Assembly (NCBI GenBank): GCA_947034885.2 | Contig: OX344753.2 | Span: 23,452,347-23,516,346, forward strand | Direction: 5' to 3' | Origin: Thuidium tamariscinum | Lineage: Eukaryota > Streptophyta > Bryopsida > Hypnales > Thuidiaceae | Length of the DNA stretch: 64,000 nucleotides | Position numbers and translations under genes: made by a program | In this document: one piece after another, positions 46,540 to 58,429 of the stretch | Numbering within the stretch: position 1 is the stretch's first letter | Layout: the number at the start of each line of letters is the position of its first letter | The notes under the pieces: model-generated | What the model was told of the DNA's origin: nothing | The model's database searches: none | What the model saw: only the letters and a program-made list of their open reading frames with translations

Positions 46540-47520
46540 ATGGGGCTATTTTTAGTAATTCTACTAAATGTGGGCATTATTTGGATTTTTGTAGTTTCTA
46601 ACCTATTTAGAAGCGGGATTTCAACCTAATTGAATAAAAACATTCAAAATATGATCAAATACTATATTAACATGTGACATACCTATTTTTGTTTAACATT
46701 ATTTTTTAGTCTTTTTGTACTATTTTTCACACTATATTTTGCAAAAAATTGGAATGAAAAGAATAATGAGTCCTAAGTGACAAAATAAGGGCTCACATAT
46801 GGCTTCCATTTGCAATATGATCAACAATCATAGGACATCAATGTACCCATTTTTGCACTATAATTTCCTTAAAGTGTTTCCAAATGTACCTTGAAACCAT
46901 CTTGATGCTTAATTGTAATTGGTGGGCTTTGATTTTCTTAAATTATGGTGTGAAAATCAAAACAAATTTAATGAAGTGTAGTTTAAGGTGCTCCAGGGAG
47001 TTCTACTTTGAAAACTCAAAGTAATTAGATGTTTGGTCCAAAAATCCTATTTCTTTATAATCCATAATTTTTAAATGCTAATATTGCAAAAATATATTTT
47101 CTGAAAAAGGTGCCTCGAATTATATTGAAATACTTAAATTGATAGTTATTGGTATTGCTAATCTAATCCTTAATTTCCCTATCAAGTATCAACTAGTGAA
47201 TTTTTTTGGAACTGTAACTCTATAGTAAAGCCTTGCATGCCCTCTCACCATAGATGAATATTGGAAGGGAGCTAGGCACAATGGCTTATATGATTGGCAA
47301 ACTGGCAATAAATCGCTAGAAAAAAATCCGCCGGTATTAACCATATACGGCCAATATTGAAGGTTGACTATTGAAAACTCTTATTATTCACTAAAAAAAG
47401 TTAAATATTTGATTTTTGAGAAGAACTTAAAGGCACATATGTACCATTTTTGGAAGAATAAAGCTTGCCAATTTTACTTCATTTTTCATTTTGAGCAAAG
47501 TTTGCTCATTCCACTTGATT
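46540..47520. other. AT-rich spacer, nothing recognised
   Basis: No gene or terminal repeat seen. Confidence 0.3.
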
Positions 47521-47526
47521 TGTGAT

Positions 47527-48675
47527 TTAACCCCTAAAAAACCAACGTGCCTTTTTTGGCAACAAAACTACTTTAAGCAAGTATGTGTGATTAGGGATTC
47601 CATATTTTAAAACCAAAATTTAATAGAAGGTGTGGACAAGGAATATAGTTAAAGCCCAACAGTTTTCGTGACTTTTGACTACATGGTTAAAAAGTTATTG
47701 CATCATATGTTGTTTATTTCTCAACTTAGACAATTCAGGCAAATTAAAAAAAACACTTTTTTTGAAAACAAAAATTTGAAATTGGTTTTATAGATTTATA
47801 TACACATGAAAAGCTTTGAATCATTCTATTTGGACTAATGAGTTAAACGTTATGAAGAGTTTTAGTTTGTGGATAGTTATGTATTAGATAACCTTCAAGC
47901 CGCAGTAGTAGCAAGAAGGTTATTGGACATAATAAGTTTACTTTTCAATTACAACCTTTCATCTTCAAGATCCAAGGGTGTAGGAAGCAAGTTGAAAGGA
48001 AAGAAGGTTATGAATTGCAACTTGTGATGGCGATGGTGATGGGTAGCCAATGGCATAGAGCCATGTTAGCATTGAAAAGTCAACAACCGGTTATGGATTC
48101 TCTACTCTAAAATAAGCTTTGAAGTCCTTTATTTTACTCAGTTTTAATATTTTTGGAAAAAAATAAAAACATTGGATGTAGGTTGTTTATTACAACATTC
48201 GAACCATTGGGATTGATAAGTTTTAATTTCACAAATAAATTCTTAACAATTTAATATTTGGAATCATTCTCTACTTTTTTTTACTTACTGTTTTTTTCCT
48301 ATATGTTGTCCAATTCCAAATGATTTGAAATTTTTCAAGCATTTAGCCAACTTGTCTTGGAGAATGAATCCAAAGAAGAACTACCATTTTGTACTTTTTT
48401 TCATGCAAATGTGAGCTTGTAAAGTGCAGCTGCCCAAATTTTCGCAATGGTATAAAAAAGATTTTTGTAACTTCAAACACTAATATCTTGTAATCCACAT
48501 GATAGAAATTTATGGAATTTTTTCCTCATCTTTTCAAACCAAAATAATATAAGATCAAATTGTTACATGTGTCTAAAAATAATATTTTCCAAATATTTGG
48601 TACTTGTGTTGAAAACTTAGTGGCAGTTTTTGAGGTTTTGTAGTGAAAATATAGTCAAAGAACTTTAGGGGTTAA
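47527..48675. mobile_element. TTAA-bounded element, 1.15 kb
   Basis: Starts TTAACCCCTAAAAAACC and ends AACTTTAGGGGTTAA, a near-perfect inverted pair over the first 12 bp with TTAA at each edge. The interior differs from family A. No transposase ORF. Same terminal design as 13114-13765 and 59870-60989. Confidence 0.65.
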
Positions 48676-48679
48676 AAAT

Positions 48680-49300
48680 TTGTACTTCTCCATTTGCTTT
48701 GAAAATGGTTCTAATGGAAAGCATAAAGTGTTGTCATGATTTTTACCATTGATATTTAAACATGTGATTGTTGATTTGGAGCTATTTGCACTATCTACTA
48801 ATTAAAAAAATGCATTTCAACAAGTGTAAGGTGGATAATGTAATGAGTTTGATAGCTCTTCATTTGAACTTAAGGTTTTTTGAAGTGCATTTGGGTGTGC
48901 TTAAACAATTTTTTGTTGCTCATGCCACCTTCAATCCTTCAAAAAAATTTATATGCAAATTTCTCAAACATTTTAGGGAACAACAACATATTTAGAATAG
49001 TATATGTTCTTTTCTTTTGTAATAATCTCACAACTTCTGTTGAATTTTGCACTCAAAATTAGAATGCATGTTGATAAGGAAACTCTTTAACATCTACACA
49101 ATTAGATTTAAAAAATAAAAATAAAACATTTGCTTCATTAGGAATAACTATAAACTCATGCTCTTTTTTCATAGGAAAAATGTACTTAGAAAGGCTTCAA
49201 CATTTATGATTTTAATACTATAGGATAAAGGGGGGCTACAATCCCTATTCATGTAAATAGCTACCAATTCTACTTGTACTGGTGTTTGAAGAGATGAGAA
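48680..49300. other. AT-rich spacer, nothing recognised
   Basis: Two short overlapping open frames of 60-75 codons at 48768-49062 lack motifs. Confidence 0.3.
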
Positions 49301-49419
49301 GACAAACTCTCAAAAATAGGGTGGTATGGGGTAAGACAAACCATGAGGGATATGTAAATTAGAATTAGTAAGAGCTCAACCTCTCATAGTTAGATTAATA
49401 GTAGGAATAATGAATTTCA

Positions 49420-49740
49420 GACTTCATTTTAGCACACTCAAATTTCTTTTTCAAAAAACTTTGAATCAAGACAATTGTAAAATCAAACCAAATTGCATTT
49501 CCAAAAATCCGTTTTAGATTTCAACACCTCAATAAAAATTTATGTAAAATTTTTAGAGAAGGGTTGAAAAGGACAATTTTTTTTGACAATTTCAAGCATC
49601 TTCTATGAAGTTTGTCAATAATTTTTAATTGGAGTGTTGAAATCTAAAGCAAATTTTTAAAGATGAAATTTGGCTTGATTTCACAACTATTCTTATTCAA
49701 AGTTTTAAGAAAAGAATATTCTGCTATTCCCTTGAGGGGA
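49420..49740. repeat. Foldback, family F copy 3
   Basis: Left-arm words AAAAAACTTTGAATCAAGAC, CCAAAAATCCGTTTTAGATT and AACACCTCAAT are answered by AATTGGAGTGTTGAAATCTA and CTTATTCAAAGTTTT on the right. Arms about 150 bp and diverged. The 203-bp palindrome lies directly at its right edge. Confidence 0.75.
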
Positions 49741-49744
49741 TAGT

Positions 49745-49947
49745 CACTACAAGAGAAAGGGGTGTTTTAAGTAGTGTCCTAGACATCACGTCTTTTAAGT
49801 AATGTCTTTTAAGTAAGGTTTTAAGTAAAATTTTACTAAAAAGACTGTCTTTTTAGTAAAATTTTACTTAAAACCTTACTTAAAAGACATTACTTAAAAG
49901 ACGTGATGTCTAGGACACTACTTAAAACACCCCTTTCTCTTGTAGTG
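49745..49947. mobile_element. Perfect 203-bp palindromic CACTA MITE
   Basis: The ends are CACTACAAGAGAAAGGGGTG and its exact complement. Reading inward, I find the 101-bp left arm (49745-49845) identical to the reverse complement of the right arm (49847-49947), with one central T. The 3-bp target AGT is duplicated at 49742-49744 and 49948-49950. The identity of the arms implies a recent insertion or conversion. The interior repeats TTTTAAGTAA-type words. Confidence 0.95.
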
Positions 49948-49999
49948 AGTGAATGGTTGGAGTAGGAAAATAGGTGCAAACAAATGATAGAATATTTTT

Positions 50000-50345
50000 A
50001 AAACATGGGGCCAAAAAATTATAAAAATATTTAGAGTTATATAGGGTATAGAAAATGGTATTGGAAGTCTTTAAAGTACTATAGGGTATGGAATAATAGG
50101 CCCCATTAGAAAATGCAGTAGTCCTAAAATACCCCCCTTCATATTAATTTTTTTGGCCAAAAGTCTATTTTCTCGGCTACCTTGTGAGTGGCATATTGGT
50201 CAGGGTAAAAGAATATAAATTTTTATTACTAGTGCATAGTATTGTACTATACCAAATATATTTCATTAGTTCATTTATTGCTTTAAGATACCTACAATGG
50301 CTTTACTACTCTTACAGCAATACAATACATAATTGAGTGACTTAG
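50000..50345. other. AT-rich spacer, nothing recognised
   Basis: No gene seen. The word ATAGGGTATGGAA or a close form recurs between 50040 and 50090. Confidence 0.3.
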
Positions 50346-50349
50346 AGCA

Positions 50350-50990
50350 TCTCCACTAGTGGGCTTCCCTATTTGTATCTAGATGTTTATCATCTAGATA
50401 GGAAAGGGGCACCTCCCACCGGCATACTATCCTCAGAAAAGATGCGACTCACCCTGGTTTGCATTTGTCCCCCCCTCCCCTTCTCCAAAAATTTATAGGC
50501 CGTTGATAGTTTAAAAAAATGATGACCTTCGAAATCACTGTCGATTTCTCAAAAAATCACAAGTTGTTGATCTTGTGAGATTTAATCTCAACCATCCAAA
50601 TATGGATATGGATATAGGTACAAAATATGGATAAAAATATTGAACATATACAATATTAAAATATTAAATATGTATATGTATATCATATTGAATACATGTA
50701 CAATATTAAATATGTATACATTACTATATAGTACAGAACATGTATATAATATTGAATACATATACAATACTAAATATATATATTGAATAAGGATACAGGT
50801 AAAATCCCATATGGATTATCAATCACATTGGCTTTTGAAAATTATAAGAGGTGGAGGGGATGCAAATTTATAAATTTTAAATTTTAAATTAAAATTTTTT
50901 TTGGTTTGTTTGGGAGGGGGGAGGGGGGGAGTTAATAATTTTTTTTGGGTGGGTAGTAAGGCATCATGCCTCACTATATACTATATCTTC
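50350..50990 (-). repeat. Dispersed repeat family G, copy 2 (inverted)
   Basis: Compared with 5300-5820 the order is reversed: GGCCGTTGAT, AAATCACAAG..GTTGATCTTGTGAGAT, CAACCATCCAAATATGG, an ATATGTAT-type repeat and then G-rich runs (GGGAGGGGGG). The left edge GAGCATCTCCACTAGTGGG is a common plant transposon-like terminus. Confidence 0.5.
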
Positions 50991-50999
50991 AAAATTTAA

Positions 51000-52340
51000 G
51001 GGAAGACAGTGCCCAATTCCCTATATTGGATGTTGAATACAAAAGTTAGATTTGGTAACATATAAAGTGAGACATTTTCCCTCTAAAGGTTGACTGTAAT
51101 CACCTGTTGACTTTTAGTAAAAATAACTCTCACAGTCGAAAGAAGGATTTGGGTACCTACTATGAGTGTAGGTTCATTTCTTAATGTGATTGATGGCAAG
51201 TTTTATAATTGGATATTAAACTGTGTTTAATATTAAGCGCGCCGACGTCCAATTTTTGGACGATGTACAGAATGAACCTCAGTTTTCTTTCTCATTACAG
51301 CTTGGATGAAAGCCATCTAATTTGTGGTGATACTTCATCAAGTTTTTGTCCTATTTGTCAGTTGGATTTGGTGTTACTAGAGTTTATATTTTTCTAAAAT
51401 TACAAATGTGGAAGTTTGTCAAGCCAAAAATTGCAATGATTTTAGTTCAGAATTGGGTTTGCAAAAATGAGGTCATAGATTAAAAGAACAAAAAAATTTC
51501 AAAAAATCAGCATATGAAGAGAACCTCATTTCAAATCCATTCCAACAAGCTTCACTCAGAAAATGATAATATTTTGCTTGTAATTGAATTCAGAAGATAT
51601 TCAGAATTTTCTTTTTCAAAACTTATAAAAAAAAATTGATGATAGCATTGGTGAATCTAACTGTACAGATTGAATTTGAAATTCATAATCTACAACTTTT
51701 ATTTGTACATCAAGTCCAAAATATTCCAACAAATAATATTTTATAATGATTTTTCAAAGTAGCCAATTTTGGAGATGGATCCAGACATTCTAGGGTTAAT
51801 GGTTGGAAAAATCTTTAAACAAACTAATTAGTGGGCTTAACTTACAAAGAAACTTACTAATTAGTGGGCCTTGGGATAATGTTGATTATAATAAATCGAA
51901 AAGAATTCTTTGTGTGAATAATGATTGAGTATAAAACACATTGAAAATTGAGTACGGAAAATATTTGAGAGGATAAAAATTAATATTTATATTTTTTTAC
52001 ATGAAAGAAAAAACCCATGAATACACTTTGCAAAAAGAAAAAACAATTATTGAAACAATTACAAATTGCTTATATATGTGTGACCAAATAAATAAATAAA
52101 TACATATATATGTGTATATGTATTTATGTATGTATGTATGTATGTATGTATAAAGGGTTGTTCATTACATGCCATGTGCTCATTCAACGTAATGTGTCAA
52201 AGTCTCTAAGAATGTTTTGACTTTTATCCTTGAAGATTTTTTAAATATACACCACTAATCTAATAATTTGATGGAAACAATTCCTCGAATACATCATTGA
52301 CATTAAAACTTTGATTCTCTAGAATTTTTCTTCTTCATTT
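51000..52340. other. Spacer, nothing firmly recognised
   Basis: Contains a possible TTAA-bounded segment at 51233-51799 (right edge TAGGGTTAA, weak left match), and an (ATGT)n tract at 52126-52151. No gene seen. Confidence 0.35.
52126..52151. repeat. (ATGT)n microsatellite
   Basis: About six GTAT units, preceded by short ATAA and TATA runs. Confidence 0.9.
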
Positions 52341-52348
52341 TCAACTTC

Positions 52349-52828
52349 TTATAAAGTAGCAACATGTGAAGATGGAATTGGTGCAACACCCAAAAACCTT
52401 GCACTTGTTGGAGGAGATGGTATTCCACATAATCTTGGTAGTGGACGTTGTAGTTCTATTATTGCAAGGTGTTTCAATCTTAAAAGCCTAATGTCTTGTA
52501 GTATAGTTTGTTCATCCAAATTTCGATACATGTGGGCTACCCACTCAAGGTGACCACTTGGTAGTTTTCCAAATAATTCATCAACAGCAATGTCTTTCAT
52601 TACTTTTGTCTGAGCATTGATAGCTTGTAATAAACTTAAAGTAGCTTTGGAATTAACACTAATGTTTGCCATCAATGATGCTTGAATTTGCTTAGCAGTC
52701 TTTGTTGTCTTTGATCCAACCAGCCTCTCTAAACAGCTAATTAAGTTTGCGAGGCTAGGTTGAGGAATAGAAAGATCACCACCTTGTACTTGAAGGCTCA
52801 TTGATTCTTTGTATTTCTTTGTGTACAT
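52349..52828 (-). CDS. Hypothetical 159-aa protein, possibly element-derived
   Basis: One open frame from ATG at 52828 to the stop at 52349, the longest in the repeat-rich half of the window. The sequence looks protein-like rather than low-complexity: a Ser/Thr/Lys-rich N-terminus, a helical middle (KATLSLLQAINAQTKVMKD), then DELFGKLPSGHLEWVAHMY and LDEQTILQDIRLLRLKHLAI, and a Pro-rich tail (GIPSPPTSARFLGVAPIPSS). I do not recognise the family. It may be a fragment of a transposon-encoded accessory protein or a retained piece of a host gene. No neighbouring exon could be joined confidently. Confidence 0.35.
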   Translation of the reverse strand: MYTKKYKESMSLQVQGGDLSIPQPSLANLISCLERLVGSKTTKTAKQIQASLMANISVNSKATLSLLQAINAQTKVMKDIAVDELFGKLPSGHLEWVAHMYRNLDEQTILQDIRLLRLKHLAIIELQRPLPRLCGIPSPPTSARFLGVAPIPSSHVATL

Positions 52829-52829
52829 T

Positions 52830-53200
52830 GTGTTTTATAATATGACTATAATTTCATATCAAAGGTTTGTATCATTTTTGCATGATCTATAGAGATTGCT
52901 TTTTGATATCAAATTCACTTTAACCTACATTGTTTGATTCCATATACATGTCTTCACAATTTGATGTAGGACAAAAATTGTAGTAGAATTTTTTTAAAAC
53001 CTAAATTACAATATTATTTATTCATATCAATTTAGAACTATAAGTAATGAAAGCCCCTTCTCTATTAACCCAAAGTAGAAAACCTCATAATGATAACATG
53101 TTAAAAAAGAAAATGTAATACCCCCCATATATAATAGTGGTTGGTCACACCTCTATCCTTATTTTTTTTAACACATTGACCCCCCCCCGAGACTATTCCA
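52830..53200. other. AT-rich spacer, nothing recognised
   Basis: Includes homopolymer runs (a C9-type run near 53180). No gene seen. Confidence 0.3.
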
Positions 53201-53450
53201 AAATGAGGTTTGAAATTCTTCTTAGAAGTTATTTGAAATTATCGTGAATTTTTCATAAGAAAAATGAAGAAAATTCATATCAAATTCAAAATAGGCTCAA
53301 AAGAATTTAAAATTTTTACCAAAAATGTACAAATATATTTTAATTCATAACATCATAGTAAAAATCAAAGTTTTTGTGACATTCTAAAATTAAATAATCT
53401 ACAATCTAGACTTAAATATCTTATAGCCAAGCAAATTTAAAAAATGTTTG
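53200..53450. repeat. Fragment related to families A and F
   Basis: CCAAAATGAGGTTTGAAATTCT (53209-53230) matches the outer end of family F. The following stretch (TTCATATCAAATTCAAAATA, ACATCATAGTAAAAATCAAA) resembles the middle of family A. Confidence 0.45.
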
Positions 53451-54584
53451 GATCACTTTCATTTGTTTCAAGAAAATTGTTGGAATTCTAGAACTAGGCT
53501 TGTACACAAGTTGGATTTGAAATCTAGAACTACACTAGAGTTGCTATACCAACAGCTATGGTTGCTATTTTGTGAGCTTGTGAGTGTGAGCTTGTGAGCC
53601 TACACAAGTTTTTGAAGATTCCATCTAAAACTTTTGGCCAAATTTGATTAACTTTGGTAAATTTTAGTGTCTATTACCGTGGAACTATTTCTGTGGACCT
53701 ATTACCGTGGTCCCTTGAATAACTTTGTTTTACCATTTATTGTACTTTGCTAGATTTTATGAAGAAAAGAAATTAGTGACTAATTATAATTTTTTAGAAA
53801 TCAAATGAGGTTATTTTACAAATTTAGATTTTTGTGAACACTCTCCTTACTCTTGCTTCTTAGTACCCTTTGGCACCGAAGAGAGTCCCACAATTCCGAT
53901 TTTAAAAAATTCTTTTTTTCCCCTGCAATTGTGGGACTCCCCTTGGCAAAAAAAAAGGGGGGGGTTTTGGTACTTCCCTGATAGTTTCAGAGTAGATTCT
54001 CCTTCCCTCTCGATAATCTAATTTTGTGTTAGCAGATCTGGATCATTCTAGCTTTGTAGCAAGAAATCAGTATTAATTATTGAGGTCACAAAGCTATTTT
54101 TACAGTATGTCAAGAAAAGATAATATGACTTCATACAGGCTAAGTCGTGAAGTCCTGGATGGAGTTCCTGGTCACTTTAGCATGAAATCGCAACAAGTTA
54201 TCCAACGCACATAAGTTAGATGATAACCATGTTTTACTCTCCAATATACATTGGTTACAAAACTCATTTGTGTATTGAAGTTTCATAACGTCCTTGATCG
54301 ATCGTAAGTTTTGAAATAAAGTATCGACACTGCTGTGACCAAGTTGGTGTATCCATTTCAGCTATCAAGCCTTTGATTCATTCTATTTGGACTTATAATG
54401 AGAAAGTTATGGACAATCTTATTTTTCGGGCAATCTAAACAATTTCTATGAAGTGAATAGTCTGCTACCCTTATCATCAAGTAAAGAAAGATTTTGGACA
54501 ATGCATGAGATAGCATAGAGTAGAAAATACAAGTCCATCAGTTGTGAGTAATATCAGTTGAAAAATTTTTTTGGAAAAAATTCC

Positions 54585-54740
54585 TTTGGAGGTGGCATCC
54601 CTCACCTGTACCCATATCAACAAGCAAACAATTAGTGCACTAATCAACATGTACAAGGTGTTTTCAGGATGTCGCAACTTGTCATTGTTATTCACCAGAG
54701 CATTTGTCCAATCAAACTCACAACAATATTAACGTAGTAA
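54585..54740 (-). other. Exon-like segment inside the inverted-repeat element
   Basis: On the minus strand a frame reads FDWTNALVNNNDKLRHPENT, then TLYMLISALIVCLLIWVQ, and ends at a consensus donor (CAG|GTGAGG, about 54607). The hydrophobic run looks like one membrane helix. This could be an exon captured from a host gene; I cannot name it. Confidence 0.3.
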
Positions 54741-55627
54741 GTATCGACAAAACCTATTAAACAAACCGATAAATCACCTGTTGTCCGCTGTTTTGTGAAC
54801 CTAGCACCATCTTAGCAAGCCTCAAGTTGCACACAACCTGCTGATCAATCCCAAGCTCAGTGAGCAACTAATCTTGTGCCAAAGCTGAACCTGTTTGCTA
54901 GAGTTCCAGTGCATCGGAAGAAACCTCAACCGTGTCTGGATTAGCTAGTGTATCATATTACTGTAATCTGAGTAATTGTGTAATTGTACATACACTCATA
55001 AAGACTCATAGCTTTGTTTGAATTAACGCATATTTTCAAAAAAAAACGTCAAATAATTTTGCAGTAATAACCATATCAGAGATAACTAGCTAGTGATTAA
55101 ACTTTGTATCCTAATTGAGTATCTGATATGAACAGGAGATTGATCAGGGGTGTCTGCCTTAGAACGGCTCATTTTGCTAAGTAGTCGGGTATGAATACCA
55201 AGAATAAAAAACAAGTTGCCCTATTTTTGACGTATTTGCGATTTTATATAAAGATAAAGCGTACAATACTCTAATTAGAGTATCATTGTCTTTACTTTAT
55301 TCTAAGATTAAGCGGTAGATTTAATGAGAAGCCAAGATTTTAAACCCTGGAAAACAAATCTAAAAAAAAACACTTTTTTTTCGGAGTTGTGGGACTCTTC
55401 TCGGCACTGAGGGGTACTAAGAAGCAAGACCAAGGAGAGTGTTCACAAAAATCTAGCAAAGCTTGACAAGTATTGTTTCAAGATGATAAATAAACAACCA
55501 TTGAATCAAGAAAGAAGAAATGAATCCCTTTGTTGGATGAACAAAAGAATAATGAGTCAACTAATCAATAATCTTGTGTAACGAAGTTCATTTTTTACAA
55601 AAGTAATCCCTATCAATCAATTTTTTT

Positions 55628-56060
55628 TTATAAATCTTAACAAGTTCCATTATTGATACATTAAGACAAAACTATAGGTGCCTACATTGGCCTTTGAGAA
55701 GACCTATGCTACTATAAGATACTCATGAACAAAATGAAATTTGGTGCAACTAAGTTCTTTCCATATATAATGAAATTATACAAATAATTTTTTTTCTAAA
55801 ATTTAAACAAGTCCATTGACTTAAAAATGAAGAGGAAATAATTGATGTCCTCCTATTGGCCTTGAAAAGACTTATAATGCTACAAGACATGATCAACCAA
55901 AATAAAATTTAGTGTAGCAAAGATTTTTATCAACAAATTTTCTTTCTAAAATCTAAACAACTGTAATAATAATACATCAATAAAAATCATTAGTACCTTT
56001 CTTTAGGCCTCAAAAAGATCTACATTATTATAGGATAATGATCAACCAATACTCTATATT
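55628..56060. repeat. Tandem repeat, unit about 165 bp, 2.6 copies
   Basis: The order CTAAAATTTAAACAAGTCC, AAAA.GA..GAAATAATTG, CCTATTGGCCTTGA.AAGAC, CTAC.A.A.GA.ATGATCAACCAA recurs from about 55628, 55797 and 55950. It lies in the right arm of the 53540-56370 structure. Confidence 0.65.
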
Positions 56061-56374
56061 AACTTTATTCCATCTTTCATATCAATTGAGTTCTTCATTT
56101 TTGTAAGGTATACTTTTTTAAGTAAGATTGAAAATCAGAATCTTCATCCAATTTCAACATAACCACGGTAATAGGTCCACAATAATAGGTTTACAAAAAT
56201 AGGTACTAAAATTTATTAGAAATAAAAAAATTTGATTCAAATTTTAAGATGGAATCAATTTTAATCAATAAAATTAAGTTTTATAATGCTTCTTCAAATT
56301 TTTAAACTATGTGCTCACAGAATCCTTGCTCTACACTCACAAGCTCATGGAATAGTACCGCTGTACCATCAACA

Positions 56375-57165
56375 TTGGTAACACTTTATATAACTTTTAT
56401 GGTTCTTGACAAATATTTCCCACACCTTAATGTATGTCTAAACCCTTGTATTGTATTCATGGTTGAATATGGGCTTTGGATAAACACATAATCTTTAATT
56501 TTATTCAAGTTTTTTTTTCTTAGATTGCTAAATTTTCAACTTAATCTTGCCTCCATCTTTATAGTTCCAAACATTTTACATTGACTCCATTTATATCACA
56601 AAAATGCAACTAAAATATAAGCCATAGGCCATTTTTGGCCATGTTAGCCTTAAAAGGTCATGGTAGTTTGCTCTTAAAGTCTCTTTGGACGAATTGATTG
56701 CATTTGGGGGAAGGTAAATTCCTTGAGACAATTTTCAGTATAAATATTTTAGGATGAAAAATGGATTTGGCATTTTATCCAAGTCATTTCATAATTTTTA
56801 GACCATTGTGGAATTAGTTACAAATTTTTGAAGTCAGAACATAGTGGTCACTAAAAGCAACCACCTTTTGAAATGTACACAATAAATACATTGAAGAAAG
56901 CAAAATGTACCTATGTATCAAAGGTTGCTTATAGAGCAAGGTCACTTTTAGAGTATCCTACCTTACCACAATTTGAATGGTTTGTAAAGGCCCCAATTTT
57001 GGTGGTGGTGCTTTCACTTCTTGGAATAGATGTTAAAGAAGCATGATTGGCATTAAGACCGAAATGACATTGAAAGCGCCTTTACAAACAAGTAGAGGCC
57101 TAGAGCTCCTCTAGCATCATTGAGCAAGTATGCAATCATTGGTCTTGTTCTTATTTAATGAACAA
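56375..57165. other. AT-rich spacer, nothing recognised
   Basis: TTAGCCTTAAAAGGTCATGG near 56645 resembles a TTAA-family terminus, but no partner end was found. Confidence 0.3.
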
Positions 57166-57172
57166 CAATAGA

Positions 57173-57511
57173 CATGAGAGGATTTTTGGTTGTTTAGAAG
57201 ACTGCGAGCTCCCAAATGCTAAGAAGCTGCTAAAAGCTAAGAACACTATGGAAACTCTTGGAACGCTATGTTGATGTAGTCGAGCAATTGCCATGTCAAA
57301 AATACTAATTAATTAATTAAATGAATTAATAAATATTTTTAAAATTATTTTCTTGATTTTGAATGTATTTTGAAATTTTTTGGAATAATTTTTTTTTTCA
57401 AAATTCAAAAATTTAGACTAGCAAAAGGCTAGTCTGTAGTAGTAGGAAACTGGGAATAGTTTCAGGGAACAACCCTAAAATGGTCTTCCAAGGCCCAGAA
57501 ATCCTCTTATG
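57173..57511. mobile_element. MITE family H, copy 3
   Basis: Left CATGAGAGGATTTTTGG and right CCCAGAAATCCTCTTATG are inverted. About 339 bp. The interior carries the same A/T block and an AGACTAGC..GCTAGTCT palindrome. Confidence 0.6.
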
Positions 57512-57709
57512 CTATGATAAAATACTAGCACTTTTCTTTTGTAATTGAATCATCTAGGGATTATCCAAAATTGTTTGTTTTGAGCTTGGAAACATTTTCT
57601 ATTGTATTGAAAATTGGATCTAATTATATGATGTGTTTGGATGGATGATTAAAGTTCAAAGTGGTTTTCAATCACTTCGTTTGAATCAGTGTCAATGTTA
57701 TTAAATTAT

Positions 57710-58000
57710 CTTTTGAACGCATAGGCATAGTGAAGCACATATCTCCCCCCTACTTATAAATTTTACAAATCTAAGTATCTTACTTACTACAAACAATATG
57801 GCATAATTCCATATTTGTATACATATGTGTAGCTTCTATCATTTTTTTTATTTGTATTCAAATCATGTCATCCATATCCATATTTGCATCATGTGCATCT
57901 ATAGTCGTATTTGTAATTTAGATTGAATTTGACATCAATGGCTTGTGATTTTTTGAAAAATTGATGGCATTGGGGGGAGCATTTTTGAACAACAACAACC
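57710..58000 (+). repeat. Dispersed repeat family G, copy 3
   Basis: CCCCCC patch, TTCCATATTTGTATACATAT-type repeat, then ATCAATGGCTTGTGATTTTTTG and GGGGGG. Same order as 5300-5820. Confidence 0.45.
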
Positions 58001-58429
58001 AAGATCTACTTGCATCTTTTTAGTAGATAGTAGAAGACAAAAGGTGTCCAAAGAATGGCTTTCAAATTTTTATTAGAAAAAATAAAAGAGATAACAATGT
58101 ACTGATTTATCCAAAGAACCTAATCATTCTCCTTTGACTATCATGGTAACAAGCCTTGTCTTTCCAAAGCTAATGCATGTTTAATGTCACATGTTATATA
58201 AGATTTTGTTGGTAATTTATGATTATTTGTTATAGAACATCAATCATTCATATCGTATGCCACTCAATAGCTACATGTGATATATAGTGGTGAACTTTAG
58301 ATACTATACCTATATGATGGGGTCAAGACATTGATGCCAAATAATTAATCAAAGTTCTCAAAATAGATTTTGCACTTTTAAATTTAATTTTAAAAATTAA
58401 GACATTTTATTGTATTAATCGATTTGTTT

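Larger units (their letters stand above)
53540..56370. mobile_element. Nested inverted-repeat structure, about 2.8 kb
   Basis: Outer arms: 53545-53715 (GTGAGCTTGTGAGTGTGAGC, CTATTACCGTGG) and 56158-56370 in reverse (CCACGGTAATAG, CACTCACAAGCTCATGG). Inner arms of about 90 bp: 53830-53925 (GAACACTCTCCTT, CTTGCTTCTTAGTACCC, AGAGTCCCACAA) and 55375-55465 in reverse. Between the inner arms lies about 1.4 kb of different, less AT-rich sequence. The shape fits a long-TIR element (for example Mutator-like) carrying a captured segment. No transposase seen. Confidence 0.6.

Noticed and set aside
51233-51799. Candidate TTAA-bounded element
   Set aside because: The right edge (TAGGGTTAA) fits the family, but the left edge (TTAAGCGCGCC) does not pair convincingly with it.
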